Assembly (NCBI GenBank): GCA_963924555.1
Contig: OZ004594.1
Location: forward strand, 2,573,563 to 2,637,562
From: Crambe crambe
Taxonomy: Eukaryota > Porifera > Demospongiae > Poecilosclerida > Crambeidae
Length of the DNA stretch: 64,000 nt
Reading direction: 5' to 3'
Shown here: positions 25,031 to 38,120 of the stretch, piece after piece
How the letters are laid out: each line of letters starts with the position of its first letter
Position numbering within the stretch: position 1 is the first letter of the stretch
Position numbers and translations under genes: made by a program
The notes under the pieces: generated by a model
The model's input: only the letters and a program-made list of their open reading frames with translations
What the model was told of the DNA's origin: nothing
Databases searched by the model: none

Positions 25031-26389
25031 GGGAAAAAGAAAGAAAAACATCAAAGAAAAAGAACAAAGAAAAAGATAATCATTAAAAATCATCAAAAAA
25101 AACAACAGCAACAAACACCAAAGAAAAAGAAATCAAAGAAAAACACCAAAGAAAAAGAAAATCAAAGTTTTGTTTGTGTTTTTAATTTGACGAAAATCAA
25201 TGTGAGAACAGGAAATTTTTTACCTAATATATAATAGTATGCAGTTAGCTAATACCTTACTGTTTACAGAGATCATTCCATATGCAATACACACATACAC
25301 TAGAGTGTATCTATCAATAGATGCATGACTAAAGGTATCTATCAATAAATGCATGACTAAAGATTAAAGAGAAGCATGCATGCCCCATATTCCAGCACAA
25401 TGATGTTGAAAATCAGGCCATGATAAAGATGTAGCTATACAGACCACCTATCATATTCAGATTGAATGGACGAGGATTCACTGTTATTGTAAACATGACA
25501 TTGTAGTTATTGTTTACTTTCCCTGTCTACTTAGTGCAAGATATATAGTCAGAAAACAAGAGCAGGTATATGTATGTAGCCAGCTAGCTATATGCAGCAA
25601 CAGTGTGCATTGCAGCATGGGAAGAGAAGCAACGGAATGAAGCCTCTTAGGAGTTGAAGGGAAAGACTATATACATGCTTCCTCTTGGGAGTGAGAGGAG
25701 GAAATGCACCAAAACACAAAGCTATACCTATGGCTTTTTCCAGGAGATAAGAGTTATCTCTATGTATATAATAAGGAGCCATATAAAAATTATCTCTGAA
25801 ATGACCCATACATATATTTTTATCTACTGTTTGCTCTTATAGCTACTAACTGTGATTTCCTTAACAATCAGAACACATTAGCTAATGATCACACATTAGA
25901 AGATAACTCAGTGCATACTAACTGTGATAGCTACAACACAGTTTTTGGGGTGCTTCACACCTTTGACTGACCACATTATTGTGCACAAGTTTGCCATTTA
26001 GAGGTATCTGTCAATTTTTGGACTTCTACCTAATTGGATGCAGTTTGTACATATTTGGCTAAATGCTCAAAAGTGGTGTAGCTAGCTATAGCCTGCCAGT
26101 GAAGCCAACATGGGTCCTCCTAATAACTACGTATGTTTCCTCTCGCCACCCTCCCCCATGTCCCTGTGTGTGTTTGCCCCTAGTCCTGGGTACATAGGAT
26201 GTAAATAGTGATGCAGCTGCATTGGTTGGGCAAGCCTTTTCATGCATGCATACATTGCAAGGCACTACATAAATAGCTACATGGAGTTTGATTAAAATAA
26301 ACATTACTGTTTTTGCACGAATTTGATGATTATGATTAATGTAATACTGACTAATGCATGATTAATTTTATTGGGGGAGAGTGTGAGCA
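25031..26389. repeat. Intergenic segment duplicated at 36740-38120
   Basis: Holds no gene I can recognise. It matches 36740-38120 in long stretches (for example TATCTATCAATAGATGCATG and GTTTTTGCA near the D and E 3' ends), with small indels. It begins with A-rich simple sequence (25027-25160). The copy ends at the last exon of gene D just as the other ends at that of gene E. An AATAAA signal for gene D is at 26367-26372 (minus), 18 bases past its stop. Confidence 0.7.
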
Positions 26390-29300
26390 TCAGTTTCCTC
26401 GTCTGTATTGGGTCTGTAAGTCCTTATACAGTTCTTGTCCACACAGGAGGTCAGCCCCCAGCTTGGTAGCCTCAGGGTGAACAGCTCTGTCCTCCTCTGA
26501 CCACTGCAGCAACTTTGTATCAGGCAGGGAGAGTTGTCTGGAGATGTCCAAGAAGTTTGGACGTTGAGAAGGCACAGGACTCCTGTAATGAGTAGTACAC
26601 ATGATGCTGATCTAGACAAAATGTAGATGGGATCCAGGTACATAAAAAAAATTTTCTCTTGATGCAAACCACCAAAGTCTCAAAATTAAGGATTCTATTA
26701 TTATAGTGCGAAAAATTTTGGTGGGATAAAATTTTCATCAAATATTGAAGTTTAACTGTTATAAATTCCTTTGTTTTTGTGTATTAATTTTTAAAAAATA
26801 GCATAGTCCGAAAATTCCCGCTATGTGGTCAACACAATCAGCTGTACAGTGAATAACAGCTGCTATGTATAACTGTTAGATATGTGGCCTATACATAGTT
26901 ATGTAACTATACCAGCATAATATCATGATGCTGTAGAGGGTATGGGGACAACCAGGAGGAGGGGGGAGACGAAACCCTGTGTCTATCAACTTGAGCACCT
27001 ATAGAGTATCACAGCTTAAGATAAGTGTTATACCAAAAAACTCTTATCATATCATATACTTCATTATTTGCATAGTCCTCAAATGGTTTATGTCCCACAC
27101 TCCATATCTCATACATGAGAGCTCCATAGCTCCACACATCACTAGCACTGGAGTACTTCTTGTAGTAGAGAGCCTGCAGGATTGGCACATCTTGTAAGTA
27201 CTGATAGCTACTGCCTCACAGCAATACCTCAGGGGCTGTCCACTTGACTGGGATCTGACCACCATGAGAAACATAGTAACTTTCATTCATCAGGTCACGT
27301 GACATTCCAAAGTCAGCTATCTGTATATGTAAGTATGATCATTTATATGAATAAGTTCATACATTCTCTAGCTACTTACCTTGCATATCTCATCTTCAGA
27401 GACTAAGATGTTCCTTGCAGCCAGGTCTCTGTGAACAAAGGCCTTGTTGGACAGGTAGGCCATCCCAGAGGCCACTTGTCGACAGTAACTCAGGAGGGTG
27501 TGGTCATCCACACCTTTAACTTCTCCTTCTTTGGACTTTGTTTTGAGGAGATGATCTCTGAGGTCTCCCTTTGTCAGCAGTTCCAAAACTAACAAAATCT
27601 ATACATACAATGTGTAAGATTTGCAGTCATTTAAATAACTAACAATTTCATTAACTAGCTCAAAATAAACGTTTCCGATTGCGCATTGATGCAATGCCCA
27701 AAATGATGACATTACATGTTAACAGGAAGTGTAATTAACTTGCATGGATGACTCACAAAAACACTACACAATGCGAGAAAATAAATTAGGAAATTTTCCT
27801 AGTAATAATAATTTGTGTTTGTAGCTGATTTAGCTTTTACAATATTATTTACAAGGTAGTTAATTTCATTGTTGAATATTAAAATCCCCACAAAAAAATA
27901 CTGAACTCACTGGTTCTCCATTGGTGACTACTCCATGCATGGTGACCACATTATGGTGCTTGAACTGGCCCATGATGGCTGCCTCCTGCAGGAACTTGAC
28001 TCTGTCCTCCTCCCCTGATCCTTCCTTGAGGGTCTTCACTGCCACATCTACCTCACCTTCAGGAGATTGCAATACTCCCTTGTGCACCACACCAAACTGA
28101 CCAGACCCAAGTTGATCTCCAAGTCTGATAAATGCACTCATACGTATTACATGATATAGCTACCTGGATGTAATTTACTTGACAGAGTTCCGGACAAGAT
28201 TTTTTATCGAAATATCTTTCAGCTGTGAATAGAGTCCATCTTCGTCTTCTGCTGGAATCATATAAATGTCTTCATCTTTCCATGTTGAAGGCTAATAAAG
28301 TAATGTGATCATATGATGAGGAATAAATATTTAGCTACATACCTGTTGCTCAGGATTCTCTGTTGTAAGTGACAGCTGTAAGTGAAAGCTTATAACAAAC
28401 ATTTCAAGTTACACAAGAGCTACGTAACAAAAAGTATGATTTTTTTTAGTGACTGTCCTTAATAGGAGTGTATAATAATAGTGTCAGAAAGTAAGTTTGT
28501 CAAGTCACATGGGCTGCTATGAACATTTAGCTAATTCTTTAATTTTCTAAATTTTCATGGAATGAAACTATTATGAATATGAAGAGATCAACTGTGTTCT
28601 TTATATTTTCTTTCCCATGTGTAAATATATCACAGATGTATTGTAACTTGAGACAGTCCTGAAGTCTAAAGACTCACCAAGTCATAAGCTGCTCCACAAT
28701 TAGCATAGTAATATTCATTACTTTCCTTTAAAAAAAAATCATCACAATTCACAATAATTATCAGATTCACTATAATAATCTAATTTAGCTATATTAATTT
28801 ATGCATCACTTTCAAGTTTATCTAACCCAAATTAGTTTCAGTAAATACCTCTTGCACATCTTTGCATTTATGGCTGATGTTACTAACTTGAGGTCCAGTT
28901 CCAGCATATTCATTACTTGGTTGCAGATTGCTTTCAGAGTCAACTGTCAGTATAAAAAGAGAGTGGGGTATTGATGACTGTATGTGACAGTGAGTCCCAG
29001 GATATCCTAGTTAGCTATAGCTATAGCCAGGAGAGAGGTCACATTTTATACATCAGTCCCTTCAAATAAAAATTTGACTACGTGGCATGCAATAAACTAG
29101 CTATGTAACTAGGCAAAGGAGATCAAAAATTGTGAACATGAAAATTGTAGCTAAACTCAAATTATTATCTCTTGAAATTTTGGGGTATTTCTCATACCTC
29201 CTTCATAGACGGCATTTTGAATAGCCATACCATCCCTTTCCTGAATTCCAGGTGTTTGTTTTGGTTGATGTTTGACCAGCACTATCACCACACATGCAAT

Positions 29301-31201
29301 GGAGGCTATTATCACCACACACCCTCCCACAGCTCCTCCAATAGCAGCACCACTGATTTTTGTGCTTGGTGATGCAATGCTAGCACTACCATTTGTTCCT
29401 GCAATGGTATGGGCTTTATGGGTTGTAGGTGGCTTAGGGGTTGTTGTTGGGGGTGTAGGTGGCTGAGTTGAAGGTAGCTGAGTGGTAACTGTGGGCTGTT
29501 CGGTAGTTACAGTTGCAGGCTCTGCATTAATTAAAATTCAATCAGTAAGAAACTGTAAGTCTGAAAGCTTACCTATAAAAAATCGAAATAAAAGAGAACC
29601 ATCATTCACTTGCTCACTAGAGAAAAAAGTAAATTTACTTCCAGGATTGGTTCTCAGTTGTCTGACTCTGTACTGCTTAACACAATATTCTGATGTTGAG
29701 TTTGTAAAGGCTAAAGGTCGGACATTTCTTTTTGTTATCGCTACACTGAAGGCAAAACTTGAAGAGGGGAGTTGAAATTGGTCACTTAGACTCAGAGATG
29801 TATTGTCACAACATATATTATTCTGTGGAATAGTTCGTATGGTGACACTGCTCTTCACTGTGAACTGCATGCCATCTTGGACTAGGGATAGAAAGTCAAA
29901 GACATCTCTAGTCATTCCTATGTCTCTATCCCTTGCCTGGTAGCAGTACTGGAGAGACACCACAGTGCCACTGCAGTTACGTAATGGTGACTCAGGTGGG
30001 ATGGTGAAGATGTAAATGGTTCCAAACATTGATGTAGTTAAATTTGCTCCACTACCAGTCCTAAAGTCAGCTGCATTTACATCATTGAAGTAGAAGTCAG
30101 GGATATTGGGAGTGTAGACCAGTCCATTTTGGTTTGAGGAGGACTGGCATTGAAACAGTAGAGAACTGGTGGGCTGAGCATGCCCAGGATCTATATGCAG
30201 ACAATATAATATTACAGTATGCATGTGGAGCCTCTGCTCCTTTATTTTATTGCTACGTAGAATGCTAGAGCAATGAGTAGATTTTGATGTTCTATAGTTA
30301 GTTACATGTAGCTACCTATAAAGAATCGAAACAGAAGAAAGCCATCATTCACTCGAGTATTATTAGTGAGAGTGAATGTGCTTCTAAGTGATGGTTTATT
30401 GGCTCCCAGTGCTGCTTTGTACTGCTGAACATGATACTCTGTAGTTGAAGTGAAGGTTAAAGGTCGGACATTTTCATTTCCTATTGTTACACCAAAGGCA
30501 AAGTTTGAAGAGGGAATGTGAAATCTGTTATAAATACTTAATCCAGTAAGAGATGTGATTTCACAACATATCTGCACTATGCCTCTATCAGGTTCAGTAC
30601 ATTTACTTCCCCGTGGACGAGCTTGTATAGTAGTTTTCCTATCCACTGTGAAATTCATGCTATTTTGGGTTAGGAATAGCAAGTTGAAGACAGATCTAGT
30701 CTTTCTAGGACCTATATCGCTACTTCTTGCTTGGTAGCAGTACTGGAGAGACACTACAGTGCCACTACAGTTACGTAATGGTGATTCAGGGGGGATGGTG
30801 AAGATGTAAGTAGTTCCATGTGGTGATGTAGTTAAATTTGTCCTGAAGTTAACTTCTGCATTCCTATCGTTGAAGTAGAAGTCAGGGATGTTGGGAGTGT
30901 AGACCTGTCCATTTTGGTTTGAAGAGAACTGGCATTGGAACAGTGGAGAATTGGTGATCTGAGCATGCCCAGTTTCTATTAGGAGAGGGATGAGAATCTG
31001 CATCATCATTGACTTGCTAACATTTAGATGGCTAGCTAGATTTCAAATAATGGGCGTCAGTTAAACCTAAATCAAATGCAGAGGTACAGTATGACCAAGG
31101 CATGACTAGAAGAGCAGTTAGCTATTATTCTTCTAGCCACAAGTTAGCTAGCTACGTAGCTTACCAAATGTTTGCAGTATCAGAATCACCAGAAAGTACA
31201 T
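26390..31201 (-). CDS. RTK gene D, two ectodomain modules, intact kinase
   Basis: Complete receptor tyrosine kinase, about 948 residues. Exons: 31201-31165 (signal [12 protein letters not shown]), 30975-30316 and 30190-29573 (modules), 29521-29198 (short stalk, membrane helix), 28943-28849, 28725-28678, 28375-28343, 28291-28179 (juxtamembrane), 28124-27911 (glycine loop), 27598-27380 (HRDLAARN), 27320-27228 ([11 protein letters not shown]), 27173-27060, 26998-26913, 26582-26390. Phase is consistent throughout. Two oddities: the glycine loop reads GVVHKG where paralogues have GVVYKG, and the membrane-proximal module has lost the loop holding its fourth Cys (PQNNICCD). Its juxtamembrane exon 28943-28849 is shorter and lacks the ITQPTYMS block. 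Confidence 0.93.
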
Positions 31202-32481
31202 CTTCGAAGCTACAGTTAGTAATCCTTGGAAACTTAAACGCAACATGGTCTACTAACAGCAACTAGACTTTTAGCTAACGTCTTTAGCTAGTAGCTACCT
31301 CTACACCTATAAACCATTATGCAACCGGAAATTAGTTTCCGGCTGATTATTCAGAGGCGTCAAAATGAAGGTAGCTACACATAGCTACTCTCATGGAAAG
31401 GGAGAGGTCTGTCCATAATTATTCTCATACATATTGATGCCTTATACTAAGACTATGTATGGTCACATCCACCACATGCTCAGTTTGGACAAGGATTCAC
31501 TGTAAGTTATTGTAAACTAATTATTGTTTACTTTCCCTGTTTTTAGTGCTCATGCCAGATTGTTAGTTATTCCATGGAGATACCAGGGTTGGGCCACACG
31601 TCAACAGCTTATGCACGTGCGCATTGCAGCACAGTTTCGATTCTTTTCATTGGGAAGTCCAAAAAGAGAAACAATGGAATGAAGGAAAGACTATATAGCT
31701 CTTTATCCTTGAAAATTTAAAATTGGGAAATTCTCCCCAAAACAGCTATAGCTATGGCTTTTCCCAGGAGATAAGATTTGGCATCCCTGATGATTCAGCT
31801 CTATAGCTACGTATTTCCCCTGACATTGGTTATTTCTATAGCTATCCCTGAAATGACCCCATATCTTTTGTATCTACTGAGAAAGATGAAAGTTTAAGCT
31901 TACACAGTTAGCTCTATAACTATGATAATCAGAGCACATTAGCTAATTTTTTTCAAGGTCACACATCAGATAACTCAGTGCATACTAACTGTGATAGCTA
32001 CAACACAATTTTTGGGGTGCTTCACCCCTGGCCTTTGCCTACACTCATGACTGACCACATTATTGTGCACACAAGTGTGCCATTTAGCTATTGGATGCAT
32101 GGCTAGCAAAAGTGGTATAGCTATATATATAGCCTGCCAATGAAGCCAACATGGGTCCTCCAAATAACTATGCTTCCTCTTGCCACTCCCTGTGTGTAGC
32201 TATATATATGCCCCTAATCCACAATGGTTAACCATACATCTAAAAACCCTGCATGGATCCAGCCCAGGTATGTACATAAGATGTGAACAGTAATGCAGCT
32301 ATTAGTTGGGCAGACTACAACTACAAGCCTTTTCTGCATGCATGAGCATTGTGAGGCACTAGCTATACATAAATATACATGGAGTTTGATTAAAATAAGC
32401 ATTACTGTCAATTTTTCATGATGATTACATTAATGTAATGTATACAAAAATTTCATCCAGAAATTTCTCCCATGATTAATT
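31202..32481. other. 5' flank of gene D and spacer to the next RTK fragment
   Basis: No coding sequence recognised. Blocks near 31430-31700 match 22790-23050 and 37230-37400 (CACATGCTCAGT, GATTCACTGTTATT, CATTGGGAAGTC). Blocks near 31900-32420 match 25860-26310. It is therefore the standard spacer of the duplicated RTK unit. The motif TGCACGTGCGCATTGCA lies at about 31610. Confidence 0.5.
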
Positions 32482-33463
32482 TTATTTGGGGAGAATGTGG
32501 GCATCAGTTTCCTCATCTGTATCGGGTCTGTAATCCTTATGCAGTTCCTGTCCACACAGGAGGTCAGCCCCCAGCTTGATAGCCTCAGGGTGAATGGCTC
32601 TGTCCTCCTCTGACCACTGCAGCAGCTTTGTATCAGGCAGGGAGAGCTGTCTAGAGATGTCTGAGAAGTTTAGACGTTGAGAAGGTACAGGACTCCTGTA
32701 ATGAGTAGTACACATGATGCTGATTGGGATCTGTGTACATACAAATTTTTTTCTCTGCATGCAGTTTACTTTGATGCAAACCACCCAAGTCTCAAAATTA
32801 ATGATTCTATACAGTGCGAAACATTTTCGTGGAGTAAGACTTTCATCAAAAGTTGAAGTGTTAACCATTCTAAATTCCCTTATTTTAATTCTTCAAAAAT
32901 AGCAAAGTCCAAAAATTCCCGCTATGTGGTCAACACCAGCTATACTGCTCATGATATATAACTGTTAGTGGCCTATATATACATAGCTATGCAACTTTAT
33001 CAGCATGATATCATGATGCTGTAGAGGGTACGGGGACAACCAGGAGGAGGGGGGAGACAAAACCCTAGCTGTGTCTATCAACTTGAGCACCTGTATATAC
33101 AGTATCACAGCATAACTATATCAATGAAATTGTTGAATTTTTGAGCATACATCATTGTTTTTTGCACAGTCCTAGTAAGGTTTATGTCCCACACTCCATA
33201 TCTGAGCTCCACACATCACTAGCACGGGAGTACTTCTTGTAGTAGAGAGCCTGCAGGATTAAATCTCTTTAAGTACTAGTAGCTAGCTACTGCCTCACAG
33301 CAATACCTCGGGGGCTGTCCACTTGACTGGAATCTGACCACCATGAGAAACATAGTAACTTTCATTCATCAGGTCACGTGACATTCCAAAGTCAGCTATC
33401 TGTATATGTAAGTATGTAAGCATCAATACTAGCTACTTGAAGTTCATACATTCTTTACTTACC
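32482..33463 (-). pseudogene. RTK 3'-fragment pseudogene (kinase exons 3-6)
   Basis: Contains kinase exon 6 (32482-32698, frameshifted by a lost base at GTCTGTAATCC), exon 5 (about 33000-33090, with a 4-bp AGCT insertion), exon 4 (about 33170-33255, internal deletion at CATATCTGAGC) and exon 3 (33306-33399, still open, with the SYYVSHGG activation loop). Homology stops abruptly at about 33463, just where exon 2 should begin, and RPC5-like sequence follows. The sequence is clearly dead but much less decayed than its counterpart at 9312-10557. Confidence 0.85.
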
Positions 33464-33646
33464 TTTGGTATGTGTGATAGTGCTATAGTGTGACTTAGTC
33501 ATGTGGAGTTTCAAGTAGCTTTGGAGATTGGCTTCCTTAGCAACCATGTGTGGGCAGTACCCTTAAGTAGGTTATCAAAGCACAGCAATTCAGTTTGGAC
33601 ACATTGATTATGCTACATTTTAGTGGCTGGAATTTTGATACTACCT

Positions 33647-35744
33647 GCTGTTGAATTCTGTGTCAGTGTCCAACTTGAACTCCCAGCCATGCTTGGGATG
33701 GAACTGCTGGACGGCCAGAGACTGCATCAGCTGTCTGACCTCCTCGTTGGGCAGTCTGACCACACCCATGATGTCCATACGTGGAACTAGTTGGTCGTTG
33801 AGTGAAGCACCAACACCAAAGCTATAGCAAGTCAAAAAAAAGAAAAAAAAAGAATTTAAATTTTCCTAACTAGTTGAGGTGTATGCCTACATAGTGTGAC
33901 ATATGTACTTGACTTGTCAAAAGATATCTCCATCTTTGAATCAATTCTCAAACACCCATAAATGCATGTCACCTCAAAAAGAAATCTACATGGGATCTAC
34001 ATGCCTAATACAGGACTGAAATTTTGCAAAGGATTCTCTAGATTGGAGCACTACATGTAGAATACTTGTAGAATACATGAAAATGCCTCAAATGACACAC
34101 AAGTGAACAGATGGAAACACTTGAGCTAAGTAAACACTTCCCTATAGGAGTTCAGCCAGGAACAAACCGAAAATAAACAAGTTTACACATTCGTTATGGG
34201 TACAGAGTGAATTTCAAGAGGGACTTCCGATATGATAGTCTTGGTGTTTCCCCAAATAGTGATCCAACTGATGCAGGCTGGGAGGTTATTCCCAAAGTCT
34301 AGCTATCCATTAAATATACAAGAACATTAGCTATCTTACAATCATGCCCTCACTATGTAGTCTCTGGCATTCCTCTTGGCAACATCACTGGAATCAGGAA
34401 ATATCTCGTGACTTGCCACCACCCAACAGCCTTCCACCAGCATGGCACACCTGCCTCTAAGACTCCGCCCATTTCCCACCTGTCACACCCAGCAAGGAAC
34501 ACAGCTGCCCAAACTGGACCATGTGAGCATTGCATAGCACTTCCAGCACCTACTGCAAAAACACAAGGTCAATAAGGTCATAAACACACTTCTTTCAGAT
34601 GATACAAAAGGGTGGGATAAGCAGTATATTTAATTGTGATCAAAATTGACTTCAGAAAATGACCAGGCATAGAGTGCAAACGTAATATAGTACCTGTCGT
34701 TTAAGAGGAAGTTTTTTGATCTGTTCCAGTGATATCACACCTATGGGGAGAGAAGCTCCATTAGCACTTTCCTTTTCCCCACTCGCTTCCTTGGGGAAAA
34801 TGGAGTCAAGGAACTTCTCCTCGGATTGACTAAACATCAGATGCTGATCATCACTCCCAGCAAGGAGCAGTCGCCTCTTTCTTCAGCTTCCTCTGATTCC
34901 ATTCCAAAATACTTGACCTTCCTCCACACTTCATCTGATTTACGATTCTCAGCCACTTCTGTGAAAGTCATTCTGTGTCCAACTTTCTTCTGGGAGGATT
35001 TTGCCATGTTCTCTTGCTTTGCAAATCAGACAGTTACAGGTTTGGCATCTTTTCCCTCACTCTCTGTGGTGTCCCCTCCATCACTGTTAGTAGCAGCAAC
35101 TTCAAGCCTCTTAGATCCAATGTCTGCCTTGTCTAAATAGGAGAGACTAGGACGCAGCTGGACCAGGCCTCACAGTGGGGCCAAGTGAAGAGCACCTGAG
35201 GCGGGTGTTTAATGACCATGTGATTGTCATGTGACATAGTTTGTCTTAGTGGGGTCTTTAGCAGAGTAGGGGTGGATGTTAGAGTGAAGGTATCCAGCAG
35301 ATCACTAAAATATGAACTAAGTTAAGGGGAAGCCATAAGGGAAAATACAGAACATACTTGCACTTGGCAAGCAAGTTCTTATTGATACACCACCCTGATT
35401 TAAGAGCCAATCCAACATTCAATTTTCTAGATACCTTTTAAAGATGATGTGTCCCCTATTACATTTCCTGGCTCGTTTTTTTGTTGCCAGTGAAACCATT
35501 CAAGCATAGTGTTCCCCTCGGCTGGTCGAGTAGTTCTTCCCACAAGGACGCACCCTTACATTAAGCTCTACTCCCTCCCCCTCCCTACACACACGGGCAT
35601 CCACAATGCTTCCAGCACCTTGGGGGGATCGAGATGGATGAAGAGGGTGCTACATGCATGAAAGATCGGTATGTATGCAAGAAACTTATACCTATAATAA
35701 ATTTCTAGCGAGAGATGGACATCCAAGTCGTGTCGAGAGGACAT
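33647..35744 (-). pseudogene. RPC5/POLR3E-like (RNA polymerase III subunit) pseudogene
   Basis: Pieces align in order with human RPC5 as I remember it: exon 1 with MSSRHDLDVHLSLEI (35744-about 35692), CREGEGVELNV (about 35560), SSDLL-like and GALHLAPL then LRPSLSYLDKAD (35330-35110), WRKVKYFG, LEQIKKLPLKRQ (ending 34694), VLCNAHMVQFGQL (34549-34354 exon) and LPNEEVRQLMQ..GWEFKLDTDTEF (33821-33647). RPC5 is part of the RPC4/RPC5 dimer of RNA polymerase III. It is broken here: in-frame TGA inside GALHLAPL*GL, another at VTV*F, a frameshift near 34865, and a stop plus a shift in the 34549-34354 exon. The C-terminal half is missing at the join with the RTK fragment. Confidence 0.75.
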
Positions 35745-36250
35745 GTCATTCACATACGACCCTTTACGGAGTTGCGCTGCAGAAAAGAGGTAAAGGGTCG
35801 GCTATGTGAAACTAAAATTGACTGAAACTTTATTACACATTCCATCATTATTGATGGCATGGTTTCTTTGTTTCTATAGAGTGCTGAGGAAAAAAATTAA
35901 TGTGGACGGATGTTATTTATTTTAGCTATTATGTATAGCTCCTCCTCTTCCTTCTCCCATGCTTCTCCTTACAGGGACCATTAGAGTCATTGGGTGTTGG
36001 AGGAACAACTGCAGGATTCATTGGTGTTTAGTATAATGTGAGGAGTGGAGATGTATGGTCATAGCTATGAAATTCAATGGATTCACTGTTATTCTGTACT
36101 GATCATACCCTCATAATTTAGTGGTAGATACAGAGACATTTCAAAGGGAGAAACACCACACTAGAAGTGGGGGAGAGAGGGAGAAACACCACGGGAGAGG
36201 GGGAGGCTGATGGCATGTTACCATGTTTCATTATCCAGAGTTTGGCTTTA
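35745..36250. other. Intergenic stretch
   Basis: CGACCCTTTAC at 35757 and GTAAAGGGTCG near 35793 form a short inverted repeat. A GGGAGAAACACCAC motif is duplicated near 36150-36190. GATTCACTGTTATTCTGTAC near 36080 matches the RTK spacer. No gene recognised. Confidence 0.35.
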
Positions 36251-36251
36251 G

Positions 36252-36312
36252 CCTTCAATACGGAAGGATGAAGACATTTGGTTCCAGCAGAAAATGAAGA
36301 TAAACTATTTAT
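36252..36312 (+). pseudogene. Inverted fragment of an RTK juxtamembrane exon
   Basis: Plus-strand copy of the juxtamembrane exon that encodes KDEDI..VPAE.E.EL in the receptors, with its CTTTAG acceptor still readable just before it. It runs directly into a (TTTA)n microsatellite (about 36304-36341) and is orientated against the array. Confidence 0.6.
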
Positions 36313-36589
36313 TTATTTATTTATTTATTTATTTATTCATTATTTATATATTTATGCTTCACAATACTTTATTAGCTACATCATGACTTGCACAATGAAA
36401 ATGTTAAGTTGTATTGTCAGTCTGTCAGGGTGTGTGATAGCCATCCATGCAGTTAGCTAGCTAATAAATGATTTTAGATAAAGAGAGGTGGTTGTGGAAA
36501 GTGGGAACATTTAGCACACAGGCAGATGAAGTGGAGAATGCATGGGTTATTGGGATCGTAAGTAGATATAAAGTGATCTGTTAATTCTA

Positions 36590-36740
36590 TTGTCAACAGG
36601 ATGACCACACACCCTCCCTGTGTTTGGTGATGCAATGTTAGCACTGGGAGTGATGGGGTTGTAGCTAGGTGGCTTGGGAGTTGTTGGTTTGTAGGTGACT
36701 TGGGAGTTGTTGGTGGAGGGTAGTTGAGTGGTAACTGTGG
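36590..36740 (-). pseudogene. RTK stalk/membrane exon remnant
   Basis: Degraded copy of the stalk plus TM exon: the CCACACACCCTCCC block and the GGGAGTTGTTGGT stalk repeats remain, but the glycine-rich turn and most of the helix are gone. It is paired with the remnant at 24733-25025 and continues into the same downstream spacer. Confidence 0.65.
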
Positions 36741-38120
36741 GGGGAAAAAAAGCAAAGAAAAAGTAAGAAAGTTTTGTTTGTGTTTTTAATTTTAACGAAA
36801 ATCAATAAGGGAGCTGAATCAGCTGATGAGAAACAGGAAATTCTAACTTTATAATTATATAATAGCTAGCAGGCCAAATGTCGTTACTTATGGTTATTGA
36901 ATTGCAAAATCACCATAAGAAATTTTAGGCTAATCCTATCAGCCCATGCATCATTGTTCAGAGGCTCCAAAAGGAAGGTCAGGAATAGCCTTTCATCCAG
37001 AGTATACAGTATATCACTCTATAAAAGCAAGAGTGTGTACCAATAAAAGGAGTTTATACCTTACTGTTTACAGAGAATACTCCAACACACAAGTACACTT
37101 TCATTTTTAGAGTGTATCTATCAATAGATGCATGACTAAAGATTACAGAGAAGCATGCCCCATATTCCAGCACAATCAGGCCATAATAAAGATGTACATA
37201 CGCAGACTGAGAGATTAATATATTCACGAGGATTCACTGTTATTGTAAACATGACATTGTAGTTATTGTTTACTTTCCCTGTCTACTTAGTGCAAGACAA
37301 GCAGCTAGTTATGCAGCAATAGTGTGCATTGCAGCAAAGTTTTGATCAACAATTGGGAAGAGAAACAACGGAATGAAGGAATGACTACATAGCTAGCTAC
37401 TTCCTCTTGGGAGTGAGAGGAGGAAATTCACCAAAACACATTAATTTTAGTTAGCTATAGCTATGACTTTTTCCAGGAGATACAGTTATCTCTATATATA
37501 AGTAGCCATATAAAATTATCGACCCATAATTATGCATATTTTTATCTACTCAGAAAGATGAAATTTTTACACAGTTTGCTCTTATAGTTACTAACTGTGA
37601 TTCCCTTAATGGTCACACATTAGATAACTCAGTGCATACTAACTGTAGCTACAACACAGTTTTGGGGTGCTTCACACCTTTGACTGACCACACTATTGCA
37701 CACAAGTTTGCCATTTAGGGGGATCTGTGGATTTTTGGATTTATACCTACGTAATTGGATGCAGTTTGTGCAGCTATTTGGCCAAATGCTCCGGCAAAAG
37801 TAGTATAGCTATAGCCTACCAGTGAAGCCAACATGACCGTCCTCCAAATAACTATATGGTTCCTCTTGCCACCCTTCCCCATGTCCCTGTGTATGTGCCC
37901 CTAGTCCTGCAATGGTTAACCATACCTACATATCTAAAAATCCTGGATCCGGTCCAGGTACATAGGATGTGAACAGTGATTGGTTGTTTCGTGTATGCAT
38001 GAGCATTGTGAGGCAGCTACATTGAGTTTGATTAAAATAAACATTACCGTTTTTGCATGAATCTGATGATTGTAATACTGACTAATGCATGATTAATTTT
38101 ATTGGGGGAGAGTGTAAGCA
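36741..38120. repeat. Intergenic segment duplicated at 25031-26389
   Basis: Second copy of the RTK spacer. No gene recognised. It includes part of the CACTTTCATTTTTA foldback family near 37095. An AATAAA signal for gene E lies at 38098-38103 (minus strand), 18 bases past the stop, the same spacing as at gene D. Confidence 0.7.

Noticed and set aside
25016-25234. Lys-rich plus-strand frame
   Set aside because: A-rich simple sequence (AAAGAAAAAC units), also present at 36740; no gene.
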